From: Porphyrobacter sp. IPPAS B-1204
Lineage (GTDB): Bacteria > Pseudomonadota > Alphaproteobacteria > Sphingomonadales > Sphingomonadaceae
Assembly: GCA_003724185.1 (NCBI GenBank)
Contig: RHGM01000001.1
Location: 744,001 to 808,000, forward strand
Reading direction: 5' to 3'
Length of the DNA stretch: 64,000 nucleotides
In this document: positions 27,810 through 36,354 of the stretch, piece after piece
Layout of the letters: the number at the start of each line of letters is the position of its first letter
How positions within the stretch are numbered: position 1 is the first letter of the stretch
The notes under the pieces: generated by a model
The model's database searches: none
What the model was told of the DNA's origin: nothing
The model's input: only the letters and a program-made list of their open reading frames with translations
Translations under genes and position numbers: made by a program

Positions 27810-29260
27810 CACACCGGCTCCTTTTCAGGCTTGGCCGAGGGCAGCGTTTCCTCCCCGCCCGGATTCTGGGTCGGCCCCGGGGTGATCCCGGCAGTGCGGA
27901 TCGGGCCGACATCGCCGCGCTTGACGCCGTATTCGCCCGCGTGGGGTGCCTTGCCCATCAGCTTGAGGATGTACCACACGCCGATGCCGAAGACGGTGAA
28001 ATAGACCAGCACGAAGGCCAGCAACGATGCCGCCACGGCAGGCGCATCCAGCGGGCTGGCGGCATCGGCCGTCCGTAGCACGCCATAGATCACATAGGGC
28101 TGGCGGCCGACCTCGGTGGTGATCCATCCGGCCAGCACGGCGGCGAACCCGCTCGGCCCCATCAGGACCGCCGCACGGTGCAGCCACGGCATCTCATACA
28201 GCCGCCCGCGCACGCGGCCCCACAGGCTCCACAGCCCGACCCCAAGCATCGCAAAGCCGATGCCGACCATCACGCGAAAGCTCCAGAACACGGTGCCGAC
28301 CGGCGGTTCCTCGTCATCGGGGATGGTATCGAGGCCCGCCATTGGCGCGTTCAGATCGTGCTTCAGGATCAGCGAGGAGGCCTTGGGGATTTCGATGGCG
28401 TAACGCACGGTCTTCGCTTCTGAATCGGGGATGCCGAACAGGATCAGCGGCGCGCCTTCGGGGTAACTTTGGTAATGCCCCTCCATCGCCATCACCTTGG
28501 CGGGCTGGTGTTCGAGCGTGTTGAGGCCGTGCATGTCGCCCGCGAAAATCTGCAAGGGCGTGACAATCGCCGCCATCCACATCGCCATCGAGAACATCTT
28601 GCGCGCGTGCGGGTTGGCGCGGTCTTTCAGCAGATGCCACGCGCCCACCGCACCGACCACGAAAGCGGTCGTCAGGTAAGCGGCCATGACGGTGTGGACG
28701 AGGCGATAGGGGAAGCTCGGGTTGAAAACGATGTCCCACCAGCTGTCGCCCGGCATGAACTGGCCGTTTTCGCCGATGAAATAGCCCGTCGGGGTCTGCA
28801 TCCAGCTGTTCACTGACAGGATCCAGAACGCCGAAACAAAGGTGCCCAGCGCCACCATCAGCGTCGCCGCAAAGTGCAGCTTCTTGCCGACCTTGTTCAT
28901 CCCGAACAGCATCACGCCAAGGAAGCCCGCCTCAAGGAAGAAGGCCGTCAGCACCTCGTAGGCCATCAGCGGGCCGATCACCGGCCCTGCCTTGTCCGAA
29001 AACACCGACCAGTTGGTGCCGAACTGGTAGGACATGACGATGCCGGACACGACCCCCATCGCAAAGGCGATGGCGAAGATCTTCAGCCAGTATTTGAAGA
29101 GGTCGAGATAGACGCTCTTGCCGGTCTTCAGCCACAGGCCTTCGAGCACCGCAAGATAGCTTGCGAGGCCAATCGAGAAGGCCGGGAAGAAGAAGTGGAA
29201 GCTCACCGTGAAAGCGAACTGGATGCGTGCGAGCAGCAGGGCGTCGAGGTTTTCAAGCAT
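27809..29260 (-). CDS. cydA: Cytochrome bd-type quinol oxidase subunit I (CioA-like)
   Basis: Subunit I carries hemes b558, b595 and d and the quinol site, and reduces oxygen without pumping protons. The 483-residue protein has heme ligands at H22 (TVSFHFFFP), H189 (RLVHTVMA) and M331 (FWSFRVMVG), and the acidic pair E102/E110 in YEVLTAFFLEAGF. The GRQPYVIYGVLRT block is also present. The quinol-binding loop is short, as in the cyanide-insensitive CioA group. bd oxidases tolerate sulfide, which fits the sulfide-oxidation genes just upstream on the same strand. Confidence 0.96.
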   Translation of the reverse strand: MLENLDALLLARIQFAFTVSFHFFFPAFSIGLASYLAVLEGLWLKTGKSVYLDLFKYWLKIFAIAFAMGVVSGIVMSYQFGTNWSVFSDKAGPVIGPLMAYEVLTAFFLEAGFLGVMLFGMNKVGKKLHFAATLMVALGTFVSAFWILSVNSWMQTPTGYFIGENGQFMPGDSWWDIVFNPSFPYRLVHTVMAAYLTTAFVVGAVGAWHLLKDRANPHARKMFSMAMWMAAIVTPLQIFAGDMHGLNTLEHQPAKVMAMEGHYQSYPEGAPLILFGIPDSEAKTVRYAIEIPKASSLILKHDLNAPMAGLDTIPDDEEPPVGTVFWSFRVMVGIGFAMLGVGLWSLWGRVRGRLYEMPWLHRAAVLMGPSGFAAVLAGWITTEVGRQPYVIYGVLRTADAASPLDAPAVAASLLAFVLVYFTVFGIGVWYILKLMGKAPHAGEYGVKRGDVGPIRTAGITPGPTQNPGGEETLPSAKPEKEPV

Positions 29261-29337
29261 GGTGAAGAGCTAATCCCCTGGCTCTGATGGTCAATTGCAT
29301 TGCCTGCATCCGATATACGGTCAGCAGGCGAAAGGGT

Positions 29338-29375
29338 TGCACCGCCGGGCAAATTGGGGGGAGCCCGGCGGTGCA
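29338..29375 (-). terminator. Strong hairpin after the SulP gene
   Basis: TGCACCGCCGGGC and GCCCGGCGGTGCA form a perfect 13-base stem with a 12-base loop, starting 22 bases after the SulP stop. No T-run follows on the minus strand, so this would be an atypical terminator or an RNA-stabilising hairpin between the sulfur genes and cydAB. Confidence 0.6.
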
Positions 29376-29397
29376 CAGGGGGACGAAGCGCGGTGGC

Positions 29398-31155
29398 TCA
29401 GATGAGCCCCCGCGCTTCGTCCGGAACAGGTGAAGAAGGTGGCTCACCGGTATCGAGCGCCAGATCGGCAAAGGCCTGATCCTGCGACAGGAACACCCGG
29501 CCCGACAATTCATCGAGGAAGTGGACACGCGCCAGCCGGTCCATCACCGGCCCCTTCACTTCAGACAGGTGCAGCTTCACGCCCCCGTCCGTCAGCCGGT
29601 GATTGATCGCCTCGAGGCTCTCCAGCCCCGAAGCGTCGATGGCATTCACCGCGCTCGCCATCAGCACCACGTGACGCAAGGCGGGCCGCTCGGCGACCTG
29701 TTCGAGGACATATTCCTCCAGCCAGCGGGCGTTGAGATAGGTCAGGCTCTCGTCGATGCGGATCGACAGCAGATGCGGCAGGGTCAGCACCTGATGGCGC
29801 TCGACATTGCGGAAATGCTGGGTGCCCGGCACCCGCCCGACAATCGCCGCGTGGGGCCTGCTGGCGCGCCACAGATAGAGCAGCAGGCCCACCGCCACAC
29901 CCGCGATCACGCCCAGTTCCACCCCGGCAATCAGGGTGATGACAATGGTCGCGGCGTGGGCGGCAAAGTCCGCCTTGGAATAGGCCCACAGGTGGCGCGG
30001 GGTCTTGAAATCGACGAGGCTCAGCACCGCCACGATGATCGTCGCAGCCAGCGTCGCGTTGGGCAGATAGAACAGGAGCGGCGTGAGAAACAGGCTGGCC
30101 AGCGCGATGCCGACCGCCGTGAAAGCGCCTGCCGCCGGGGTCTGCGCGCCCGCATCGAAGTTGACCACCGAGCGCGCAAAGCCCCCCGTCACCGGATACC
30201 CGCCCGAGAGGGCCGACGCGATGTTGCTCGCCCCCAGCCCGATCAGTTCCTGATCCGGCGCGATCCGCTGGCGGCGCTTGGCCGCGAGGGTCTGCGCGAC
30301 CGAGACGCTTTCGACAAAGCCGATCACCGAGATCAGCAAGGCGGGAACCCACAAGGCCTCGATCAGGGCAAGATCGGTGGAGGGCAGCGCGAAAGGCGGC
30401 AGCCCTTGCGGAATGCTGCCGACCACCGACACGCCCTGTGCCTCCAGTCCGAAACCCACCACGGCAAGGATCGACAGCGCCACCGCCGCCACCGGACCGG
30501 CCTTGGCAGCCATATCCGCCGTACGCGGGGAAAGGCCGAGCTTTTGCAGCGCGGGCTTCAATCCCTTGCGCACCCAGAACAGGAACAGCGTCGCCGGGAT
30601 ACCGATGGCGAGGGTCGCGGGGTTGATGCTGCCGAGATTGCCTGCCAGCCCGCCCAGCATCTCGGGCCAGGTCTCACCCCCGGCCTTCACGCCCAGGACA
30701 TGTTTCAGCTGGCTGGTGGCGATCAGCACGCCGCTCGCGGAGATGAACCCGCTGATGACGGGGTGCGACAGCAGGTTGGCCAGAAACCCCAGCCGCAGCA
30801 GCCCCAGCCCCACCAGCATCACGCCGGACAAGGCGGCGAGCGTCACCGCCGCTTCCCAGTATTCCGCTGTCCCCGGCGCCGCGACCGCGCCCACCGCGCT
30901 TGCCGTCATCAGCGAGACGACCGCGACTGGCCCCACCGCCAGCGTCCGGCTGGTGCCGAACACGGCATAGGCGAACAACGGCAGGATCGAGGCATAAAGG
31001 CCGACAACCGGCGGCAACCCCGCCAGCATGGCATAGGCAAGGCTTTGCGGGATCAGCATGATGGTGACGATCACCGCCGCCAGCAGATCGCTGGTCAGCG
31101 CGGGGCGATCATAGCTGCGGCCCCATTCGAGGATCGGGAAATAGCGTTGCAGCAT
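29398..31155 (-). CDS. SulP-family anion transporter with STAS domain
   Basis: The 585-residue protein has the SulP N-terminus (ALTSDLLAAVIVTIMLIPQS), GLYASILPLFAYAVFGTSRTL split over the first helices, and about 12 membrane segments. A C-terminal STAS domain is visible from about residue 440 (ILSIR-type strand, then VLMASAVNAIDASGLESLEA). SulP proteins move sulfate, bicarbonate or other anions. It lies only six bases after the sulfide:quinone oxidoreductase gene. A role in moving sulfate or sulfite made by sulfide oxidation is inferred from that position; direction and substrate are not shown by the sequence. Confidence 0.9.
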   Translation of the reverse strand: MLQRYFPILEWGRSYDRPALTSDLLAAVIVTIMLIPQSLAYAMLAGLPPVVGLYASILPLFAYAVFGTSRTLAVGPVAVVSLMTASAVGAVAAPGTAEYWEAAVTLAALSGVMLVGLGLLRLGFLANLLSHPVISGFISASGVLIATSQLKHVLGVKAGGETWPEMLGGLAGNLGSINPATLAIGIPATLFLFWVRKGLKPALQKLGLSPRTADMAAKAGPVAAVALSILAVVGFGLEAQGVSVVGSIPQGLPPFALPSTDLALIEALWVPALLISVIGFVESVSVAQTLAAKRRQRIAPDQELIGLGASNIASALSGGYPVTGGFARSVVNFDAGAQTPAAGAFTAVGIALASLFLTPLLFYLPNATLAATIIVAVLSLVDFKTPRHLWAYSKADFAAHAATIVITLIAGVELGVIAGVAVGLLLYLWRASRPHAAIVGRVPGTQHFRNVERHQVLTLPHLLSIRIDESLTYLNARWLEEYVLEQVAERPALRHVVLMASAVNAIDASGLESLEAINHRLTDGGVKLHLSEVKGPVMDRLARVHFLDELSGRVFLSQDQAFADLALDTGEPPSSPVPDEARGLI

Positions 31156-31161
31156 GGCGTG

Positions 31162-32388
31162 TTACTGCGCGATCAATCCGCCGGGACCAGCCAGCCATTC
31201 GCGCCCCTTGAGCATCCCGTTCCAGTACAGCCACGGCAGCAGATCGGCCTTGAGCATCCATGACAGGCGCGCAGGCTTGGTCCCGTCGATCAGCCATGTC
31301 GGGAAACTGGGGGCAAGCTTGCCGCCATAAGCGAATTCGGCAAGCACGATCTTGCCGCGCTCCACCGTCAACGGGCAGGAACCGTAACCGTCGTAGCCTG
31401 CCGTCGGCCCCTTGCCATCAAGCTGCCGGAGCGCGTTGACCGCCACCACGGGCGCCTGCTTGCGCGCAGCAGCCGCGGTCTTGGCATTGGGCATCGAACC
31501 CGCATCACCAAGGCCGAAGACATTGGGATAACGGACGTGTTGCAGCGTGTGCTGATCGACATCGGTAAAGCCGCTTCCCGCCGCCAGCGGGCTATCGGCG
31601 AGGAACTGCGGCGCGACCTGCGGGGGGACGACATGCATCATGTCGAAATCCACGGTCACCTCGCCCTCAGCGGTGGCGAAGGTTGCCTGCTGGCCGGGTC
31701 CGTCGACCGCAATCAGGTTGTTGCCGAGTTCCAGATTGATGCCGTATTTCTCGACATAGCTCATCAGCGCCGGGACATAATCGGCAACGCCGAACAGCAC
31801 GCCGCCTGCATTGCGAAATTCTACCGCGATATCGCCCAGCACGCCCGCGCGCAGCCAGTGATCGCAGGCGAGGTACATCACCTTCTGCGGTGCGCCTGCG
31901 CATTTGATCGGCATCGGCGGCTGAGTGAAAATCGCCCGCCCGCCCTGCATCTGCTGCACCAGCTGCCAAGTGTAGGGCGCCAGATCGCCGCGATAATTTG
32001 AGCTGACGCCGTTCTGGCCGAGCGTCTCGGTCAGCCCGGCGATCTTTTCCCACGCCAGGCGGATACCGGGGGCAACGATCAGCACCTCGTACGCCACCGT
32101 GCTACCGTCCTTGAGCGTGACCTGATTATCCTCGGGCTGGAAGCTGGCCGCGGCCTCACGGATCCAGGTGACGCCCTTGGGCATCACGCTGTGCATCGGG
32201 CGGGTGGTGGTGGCCACGTCGAACACCCCGCCGCCCACCATCGTCCAGCCGGGCTGATAGGCGTGTGTCTCGGCTGGTTCGACGATGGCGATGTCGAGGC
32301 CGGGGCGGCGCTTCAATATCGAAGCCGCTGCGGCGATGCCCGCCGCACCGCCGCCGATGACAACGATCCTGTGTGAAGTCGTGCTCAT
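31162..32388 (-). CDS. sqr: Sulfide:quinone oxidoreductase, type II
   Basis: SQR oxidises sulfide to a persulfide or polysulfide and passes electrons to ubiquinone at the inner membrane. The 408-residue flavoprotein has the FAD motif IVVIGGGAAGIAAAASIL. Its redox cysteines lie in MPIKCAGAPQKVMYL (C163) and DGYGSCPLT (C338), with a third at C175. The PIKCAGAPQK block is characteristic of the type II group that includes the mitochondrial enzyme. The C-terminus has short hydrophobic segments for membrane contact. The neighbours (persulfide dioxygenase, DUF442, YeeE/YedE pair) agree. Confidence 0.92.
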   Translation of the reverse strand: MSTTSHRIVVIGGGAAGIAAAASILKRRPGLDIAIVEPAETHAYQPGWTMVGGGVFDVATTTRPMHSVMPKGVTWIREAAASFQPEDNQVTLKDGSTVAYEVLIVAPGIRLAWEKIAGLTETLGQNGVSSNYRGDLAPYTWQLVQQMQGGRAIFTQPPMPIKCAGAPQKVMYLACDHWLRAGVLGDIAVEFRNAGGVLFGVADYVPALMSYVEKYGINLELGNNLIAVDGPGQQATFATAEGEVTVDFDMMHVVPPQVAPQFLADSPLAAGSGFTDVDQHTLQHVRYPNVFGLGDAGSMPNAKTAAAARKQAPVVAVNALRQLDGKGPTAGYDGYGSCPLTVERGKIVLAEFAYGGKLAPSFPTWLIDGTKPARLSWMLKADLLPWLYWNGMLKGREWLAGPGGLIAQ

Positions 32389-32414
32389 GGTCGATCCCTC
32401 CCCCGTGCGCGGCT

Positions 32415-32834
32415 TTAAGCGCCCGCTTCCATCCGCTCTGCCAAGGCCGACAGATCATATCCGGCAGCGCAAGCGCGCGCGATCCGCTCCGCAGCGGTCA
32501 GGCCGTGGACATTGGCAAGGGCATCCAGCGTCGCTGCGCGGGTGCCGGTGCGGCAATAGGCCAGCACCTTGCCCTGCGCGCCGCGCCGGATCGCACCGAA
32601 GGCGGCGACGGCGGCCGGCGGGAACACGCCGCCAGCCACCGGGATGTGATGGAAGGCGAGGCCCGCGGCCTGCGCGGCTTCGCGCATAGCATCAAGGGGC
32701 GGCTGTCCCGGCTCCTCGCCATCGGGACGGTTGCAGACCAGCGCGGCAAAGCCCTGCGCCGCCAGTGTTGCGACATCCTCTGGCTGCATCTGCGGCGCAA
32801 CCGCCAGCGTCTCGTCAATCGTGCGAATGTCCAT
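32415..32834 (-). CDS. DUF442 (TIGR01244-type) sulfurtransferase/phosphatase-like protein
   Basis: The 139-residue protein starts MDIRTIDETLAVAPQMQPED and contains FAALVCNRPDGEEPGQP and the active-site loop AYCRTGTRA, a C-x5-R type loop shared by DUF442 and dual-specificity phosphatase/rhodanese folds. In BigR-type sulfide operons this domain is encoded next to, or fused with, the persulfide dioxygenase. There it is thought to handle the glutathione persulfide/thiosulfate step. The ATG at 32834 overlaps the stop of the YeeE gene (TGATG). Confidence 0.88.
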   Translation of the reverse strand: MDIRTIDETLAVAPQMQPEDVATLAAQGFAALVCNRPDGEEPGQPPLDAMREAAQAAGLAFHHIPVAGGVFPPAAVAAFGAIRRGAQGKVLAYCRTGTRAATLDALANVHGLTAAERIARACAAGYDLSALAERMEAGA

Positions 32835-33253
32835 CACCCGTGTCCTTCCATGATGCGTACCAGCAGCATCCCGCCAAGCATCGCTGCGACGAAGATCGCC
32901 GCCGAAACCGGTGCAATGGCGAGCGCGGCAAAGCCGGGGCCGGGGCACAGCCCGGCAATCCCCCAGCCAATGCCGAACAGCGCCGATCCGCCGATCAGGC
33001 GCGGCGTGAGGTCGCTCCGGTCGGGAAGCGAGAAGCCCTCGCCAAAGACGGGCCGCAGCATCTTGCGCTGCACTGTCCAGGCCAGCGCCATCACCAGCAC
33101 CGCTCCGCCCATCACGAAAGCGAGCGTCGGATCCCAGTTGCCGAACAGATCAAGAAACCCGCGCACCCGCGCAGGATCGGTCATCCCGCCAATGGTAAGC
33201 CCTGCGCCGAAGATCGTGCCCGCGGCGAGCGGGACGAGCGTTTCGCGGATCAT
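32834..33253 (-). CDS. YeeE/YedE-family membrane protein (DUF6691-like half)
   Basis: The 139-residue protein has four hydrophobic segments. Its motifs are AAGTIFGAGLTIGGMTDPARV near the start in two parts and GIGWGIAGLCPGPGFAALA later, with a conserved cysteine. It pairs with the next gene upstream: together the halves make the sulfur-compound transporter-like fold of YeeE/YedE proteins, and this pair is standard in BigR/SqrR-regulated sulfide operons. It starts overlapping the partner's stop (ATGA). Transport of a sulfur species is inferred from the family. Confidence 0.88.
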   Translation of the reverse strand: MIRETLVPLAAGTIFGAGLTIGGMTDPARVRGFLDLFGNWDPTLAFVMGGAVLVMALAWTVQRKMLRPVFGEGFSLPDRSDLTPRLIGGSALFGIGWGIAGLCPGPGFAALAIAPVSAAIFVAAMLGGMLLVRIMEGHG

Positions 33254-33699
33254 GACAACACCCCGATCCCGAGCGCGTTCATCACCGCGACAGTGGCGAA
33301 CCCGGTGGCCATGAACGTCGCCACTGCGACGAGCGAACGTTGCGACAGGCGGCTCATGCCGCACACCCCGTGCCCGCTGGTGCAACCGCTGCCGAGCCGT
33401 GTGCCGATGCCGACGATCAGGCCTGCCACCACCAGCGTCACCGGGCCAGCAAAGGCCGGAGCCGCCGCGCTGGTCTGGCTCGTCACGATCAGCGCGCCCA
33501 GCGGCAGGCCGAGAACGAATGCCCAGGCGCCGATGCGCGGCTGCGAACCGTCCGCCAGCCCGAAAGCGCGCGCGGCAATGCCGGACACCCCGGCGATCCG
33601 ACCCGCCCCCAGCAGCATCAGCGCCGAGGCGAGCCCGATCAGCACGCCGCCCGCCAGCCCGGCGAGCGGGGCTGCGTCAGGAAAGCCCGGCAGGGTCAT
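33250..33699 (-). CDS. YeeE/YedE-family membrane protein (cysteine-motif half)
   Basis: The 149-residue protein has four hydrophobic segments. It carries the family signature GSGCTSGHGVCGMSRLS with two cysteines and a histidine, where thiosulfate or persulfide is handled in YeeE. GLIVGIGTRL precedes the motif. It overlaps the persulfide dioxygenase gene at its start and its partner half at its end, so the three should be translated together. Confidence 0.9.
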   Translation of the reverse strand: MTLPGFPDAAPLAGLAGGVLIGLASALMLLGAGRIAGVSGIAARAFGLADGSQPRIGAWAFVLGLPLGALIVTSQTSAAAPAFAGPVTLVVAGLIVGIGTRLGSGCTSGHGVCGMSRLSQRSLVAVATFMATGFATVAVMNALGIGVLS

Positions 33700-34628
33700 A
33701 CGGCGTTGACCGGGATCTTGAGATACGTGACGCCATTATCGTCCGGCGGCGGCATGTGGCCAGCACGCATGTTGACCTGCACCGAAGGCAGGATCAGGCG
33801 CGGCATATCGAGCGTCGCGTCACGCGCCTCGCGCATCATGACGAATTCATCCTCGGTGATGCCGTCATGGGCGTGGATATTACCCTCGCGCTCGGCGGCG
33901 ACGGTGGTTTCCCAGACATAGGTCGATCGCCCCTTGGGCAGATAGTCGTGGCACATGAACAGCCGCGTTGCGGGCGGCAGCGACAGGATGCGCCGGAGCG
34001 ATCGGAACAGCGTGCGCGCGTCGCCGCCGGGGAAGTCGGCCCGGGCGGTGCCGTAATCGGGCATGAACATGGTATCCCCCACGAACACAGCCTCACCCAC
34101 GACATAGGCGATGCAGGCAGGCGTGTGGCCCGGGACATGCATCACCGTCACCGGCAGGGTGCCGATGGTGAAGGTGTCGCCATCCCTGAACAGCGCATCG
34201 AACTGCGATCCATCGCGTGCGAACTCGGTGCCGGCGTTGAACAGCTTGCCGAACACGTTCTGCACTGTCGTGATGTCTGCGCCGATGCCGATCTTCCCGC
34301 CCAGCCGTTCCTGAAGATAGGGCGCGGCCGAGAAGTGATCGGCGTGGGCGTGCGTCTCCAGCAGCCATATCACTTTCAGATTATGCGAAGTGATATAGTC
34401 AATCACCGTGCCCGCCGAGGCCGTGGAGGTTCGCCCGGAGTTGGGATCGAAATCCAGCACCGAGTCGATGATCGCCGCTTCAAGGGTCGCCGGATCGTGC
34501 GCGACATAGGTGACCGTGAAGGTAGCAGGATCGAAAAAGCTCGCGATTTCGGGGCGGAGCGCCGCGTTTTCGGCAGCGCGCTGGACCTGATCGGTCGCCG
34601 CCTGCAGAACGGGATCAAGCTGAGTCAT
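33696..34628 (-). CDS. blh: Metallo-beta-lactamase-fold persulfide dioxygenase (Blh/ETHE1-like)
   Basis: The 310-residue protein has the metal-binding THAHADH (H93, H95, D97, H98), a histidine in HVPGHTPACIAY and the aspartate in VFVGDTMFMPDYGTAR, with a late histidine in FMCHDY. This is the single-iron arrangement of ETHE1-type persulfide dioxygenases, which oxidise glutathione persulfide to sulfite. The extended C-terminus (EDEFVMMREARDATLDMPRL) is typical of the Blh protein of BigR operons. The ATG at 34628 was chosen because the similarity starts at MTQLDPVLQ; a promoter lies 30 bases upstream. Confidence 0.92.
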   Translation of the reverse strand: MTQLDPVLQAATDQVQRAAENAALRPEIASFFDPATFTVTYVAHDPATLEAAIIDSVLDFDPNSGRTSTASAGTVIDYITSHNLKVIWLLETHAHADHFSAAPYLQERLGGKIGIGADITTVQNVFGKLFNAGTEFARDGSQFDALFRDGDTFTIGTLPVTVMHVPGHTPACIAYVVGEAVFVGDTMFMPDYGTARADFPGGDARTLFRSLRRILSLPPATRLFMCHDYLPKGRSTYVWETTVAAEREGNIHAHDGITEDEFVMMREARDATLDMPRLILPSVQVNMRAGHMPPPDDNGVTYLKIPVNAV

Positions 34629-34648
34629 GGTGTTTCTCCAATCATTTT

Positions 34649-34685
34649 CATAAATCATGTATATGTGTTGCAATCGCGGTGTCAA
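34649..34685 (-). promoter_or_regulatory. Promoter of the sulfide-oxidation operon with an overlapping AT-rich dyad
   Basis: On the minus strand TTGACA (34685-34680) and TATACA (34663-34658) are 16 bases apart, a good sigma-70-type pair, ending 30 bases before the persulfide dioxygenase ATG. The -10 region lies in an imperfect dyad, CATATACATGATTTATG (34665-34649). This is where a BigR/SqrR-type repressor would bind; the divergent operon encodes an ArsR-family regulator. Confidence 0.6.
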
Positions 34686-34701
34686 GTGCTATGGATCGGC
34701 C

Positions 34702-35352
34702 ATGGACACCGCCAGCAACGCTCTCCCCCCATGCGCAGGTCTCAGGATTGGCGACTTTGCGCCCGATTTCGAAGCGCGCAGCACCGCTGGCCCGGTGCGC
34801 CTCTCCGGCTTTCGCGGGCGCTGGCTTGTGCTGTTCTCGCACCCGGCGGACTTCACGCCGGTTTGCACCACCGAATTCGTCGCCCTCGCCCGCGAGACCG
34901 CCGCCTTCGAAGCACGTGACTGCGCGCTGATGGCGCTGTCGGTCGACAGCCTGTTTTCGCACTTCGCATGGCTCAGGATGATCCGTGACCGGTTCGGGAC
35001 CGAAGTTCGCTTCCCGATTGTCGAAGACCCGACACTGGTGATTGGGCGCGCTTTCGGGATGGTTTCGGCGCAGGACAGCGACAGCGCCACTGTGCGCACC
35101 ACCTTCTTCATCGACCCCAGAGGCGTGATCCGGGCGATGACCTGCTATCCTGCGAACCTCGGCCGTTCAGTGCCCGAGATGCTGCGCATCCTTGACGGGC
35201 TTCAGGCGATCGACGCGCAGGGCGCGCTCGCGCCGGCCAATTGGCAGCCGGGCGAGCCGATGCTCCAGTCCCCCACCCAATCCCTCGATGAGGTCTTCGA
35301 TGCGGAAGACGCCACCAGCTGGTTTCTGCGCAACGCTGGCGGCACGCGGTGA
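34702..35352 (+). CDS. Peroxiredoxin, 1-Cys (Prx6-like)
   Basis: The 216-residue protein has the thioredoxin-like core with LRIGDFAPDFEARSTAGP, the peroxidatic cysteine in FTPVCTTEFVALAR, and RTTFFIDPRGVIRAMTCYPA. A C-terminal extension (ANWQPGEPMLQSPTQSLDEV) matches Prx6-type enzymes. It reduces hydrogen peroxide and organic or sulfur peroxides with thiol help. The ATG at 34702 is used; an in-frame ATG at 34657 overlaps the divergent promoter. The stop overlaps the start of the ArsR-type gene (TGATG), so both are co-transcribed, divergently from the sulfide genes. Confidence 0.9.
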   Translation: MDTASNALPPCAGLRIGDFAPDFEARSTAGPVRLSGFRGRWLVLFSHPADFTPVCTTEFVALARETAAFEARDCALMALSVDSLFSHFAWLRMIRDRFGTEVRFPIVEDPTLVIGRAFGMVSAQDSDSATVRTTFFIDPRGVIRAMTCYPANLGRSVPEMLRILDGLQAIDAQGALAPANWQPGEPMLQSPTQSLDEVFDAEDATSWFLRNAGGTR

Positions 35353-35690
35353 TGGCCGAGGACGATCTGATCGAGGCGCTGAAGGCGCTCGCCCACCCCT
35401 TGCGCTGGCGCATCCTGACAACGCTGGCAGGCGGGGAACGCAATGTCGGCGAGCTTGAGACGGCCACCGGGATTGTTCAGCCGGGGCTCTCGCAGCAGCT
35501 CGGCGTGTTGCGCAAGGCCGGGCTGGTGGAAACCCGCAAGGACGCCAAGCTGGTGTTCTATTCGCTGGCGCAGGATGATCTGGCGCAAGTCACTGCGGCG
35601 ATGAGCGGTCTGACCCCTGCACGCGCCATCGAGCCTCCGGCGCAGCGCACGCCTGCGCCGGGCGTCGCCAATTTCGCACGCATGTCCTAG
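35352..35690 (+). CDS. ArsR/SmtB-family regulator, BigR/SqrR-like but without cysteines
   Basis: The 112-residue protein is a winged-helix ArsR-type repressor: LIEALKALAHPLRWRILTTL, VGELETATGIVQPGLSQQLG (recognition helix) and LRKAGLVETRKDAKLVFYSL. Its position beside a Blh-YeeE-DUF442-SQR operon makes it the BigR/SqrR equivalent. Those regulators sense persulfide through two cysteines; this one has no cysteine at all, and a threonine (ILTTL) occupies the place of the first. How it would sense sulfur is open. Its stop overlaps the convergent membrane-protein stop by four bases. Confidence 0.88.
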   Translation: MAEDDLIEALKALAHPLRWRILTTLAGGERNVGELETATGIVQPGLSQQLGVLRKAGLVETRKDAKLVFYSLAQDDLAQVTAAMSGLTPARAIEPPAQRTPAPGVANFARMS

Positions 35691-36307
35691 ATCGCGGGAG
35701 GCGGTCCCGCCAGCGCGGCCCGCAGCCGCCGCCGCACCAGCCACGGTTCGAGCCAGCGCCCGACCAGATAGATCAGCGCGAACAGGCCTGCCATGAAATA
35801 GCCCTTGTCGGGCGAATGGCGGCCTTCATCCTTCTTCTTGTCTTTCTTCTTGCTGGGATCTTCGGGCGCAGGCGCTCCGAGGAATTCGTCGACCGGGTTG
35901 AGCTTTTTCACCGGCTTGGGCTTGGCATCATCCTTGGCCTTTTCCGAAACCTCGGCCCCGGCCTTTTCCCAATCATTGATAGCAATCGCCAGTTGCGCAA
36001 AGCCAAGGAACAGCAGCGGGGCGAGGAAGCACAGCAGCAATGCGTGGCTGAACAGGTCGAACCGCAGCACCGCCTCTGCTCCGACCCGCTCGACCCACAT
36101 GTTTCCGCGGGTGAAGGTCGCCAGCTTGTCCTGCGCGGCAGGGTTGTGCTTGGCATAGGTCAAGGTGCTGCCTGCGACATTCAATGTCGTGCCTGCCGTG
36201 CGCAGCAGGGGGTCAAGCCGGGCAAAAGCCTCGTCCGGCGAAAGCGCCGGGTCGATCAGCACTTCGCCGCGCACCCGCCAGATAGCGTCGATCAAAGGGA
36301 GCTTCAT
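35687..36307 (-). CDS. Hypothetical membrane protein with a charged Lys/Pro-rich loop
   Basis: The 206-residue protein has an N-terminal domain (MKLPLIDAIWRVRGEVLIDP, LNVAGSTLTYAKHNPAAQDK), a membrane helix (ALLLCFLAPLLFLGFAQLAI) and a charged segment (KAKDDAKPKPVKKL, SKKKDKKKDEGRH). A second helix (FMAGLFALIYLVGRWLEPWL) lies near the C-terminus. I do not recognise the family. The ATG at 36307 is chosen from the look of the N-terminus; an in-frame ATG at 36358 overlaps the stop of the sterol desaturase gene and would allow translational coupling. Confidence 0.7.
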   Translation of the reverse strand: MKLPLIDAIWRVRGEVLIDPALSPDEAFARLDPLLRTAGTTLNVAGSTLTYAKHNPAAQDKLATFTRGNMWVERVGAEAVLRFDLFSHALLLCFLAPLLFLGFAQLAIAINDWEKAGAEVSEKAKDDAKPKPVKKLNPVDEFLGAPAPEDPSKKKDKKKDEGRHSPDKGYFMAGLFALIYLVGRWLEPWLVRRRLRAALAGPPPAI

Positions 36308-36354
36308 GATGGGGCTCGCAGCGCGGCCGGAGAGCAGGCTTCCCGCCGTTCCGG

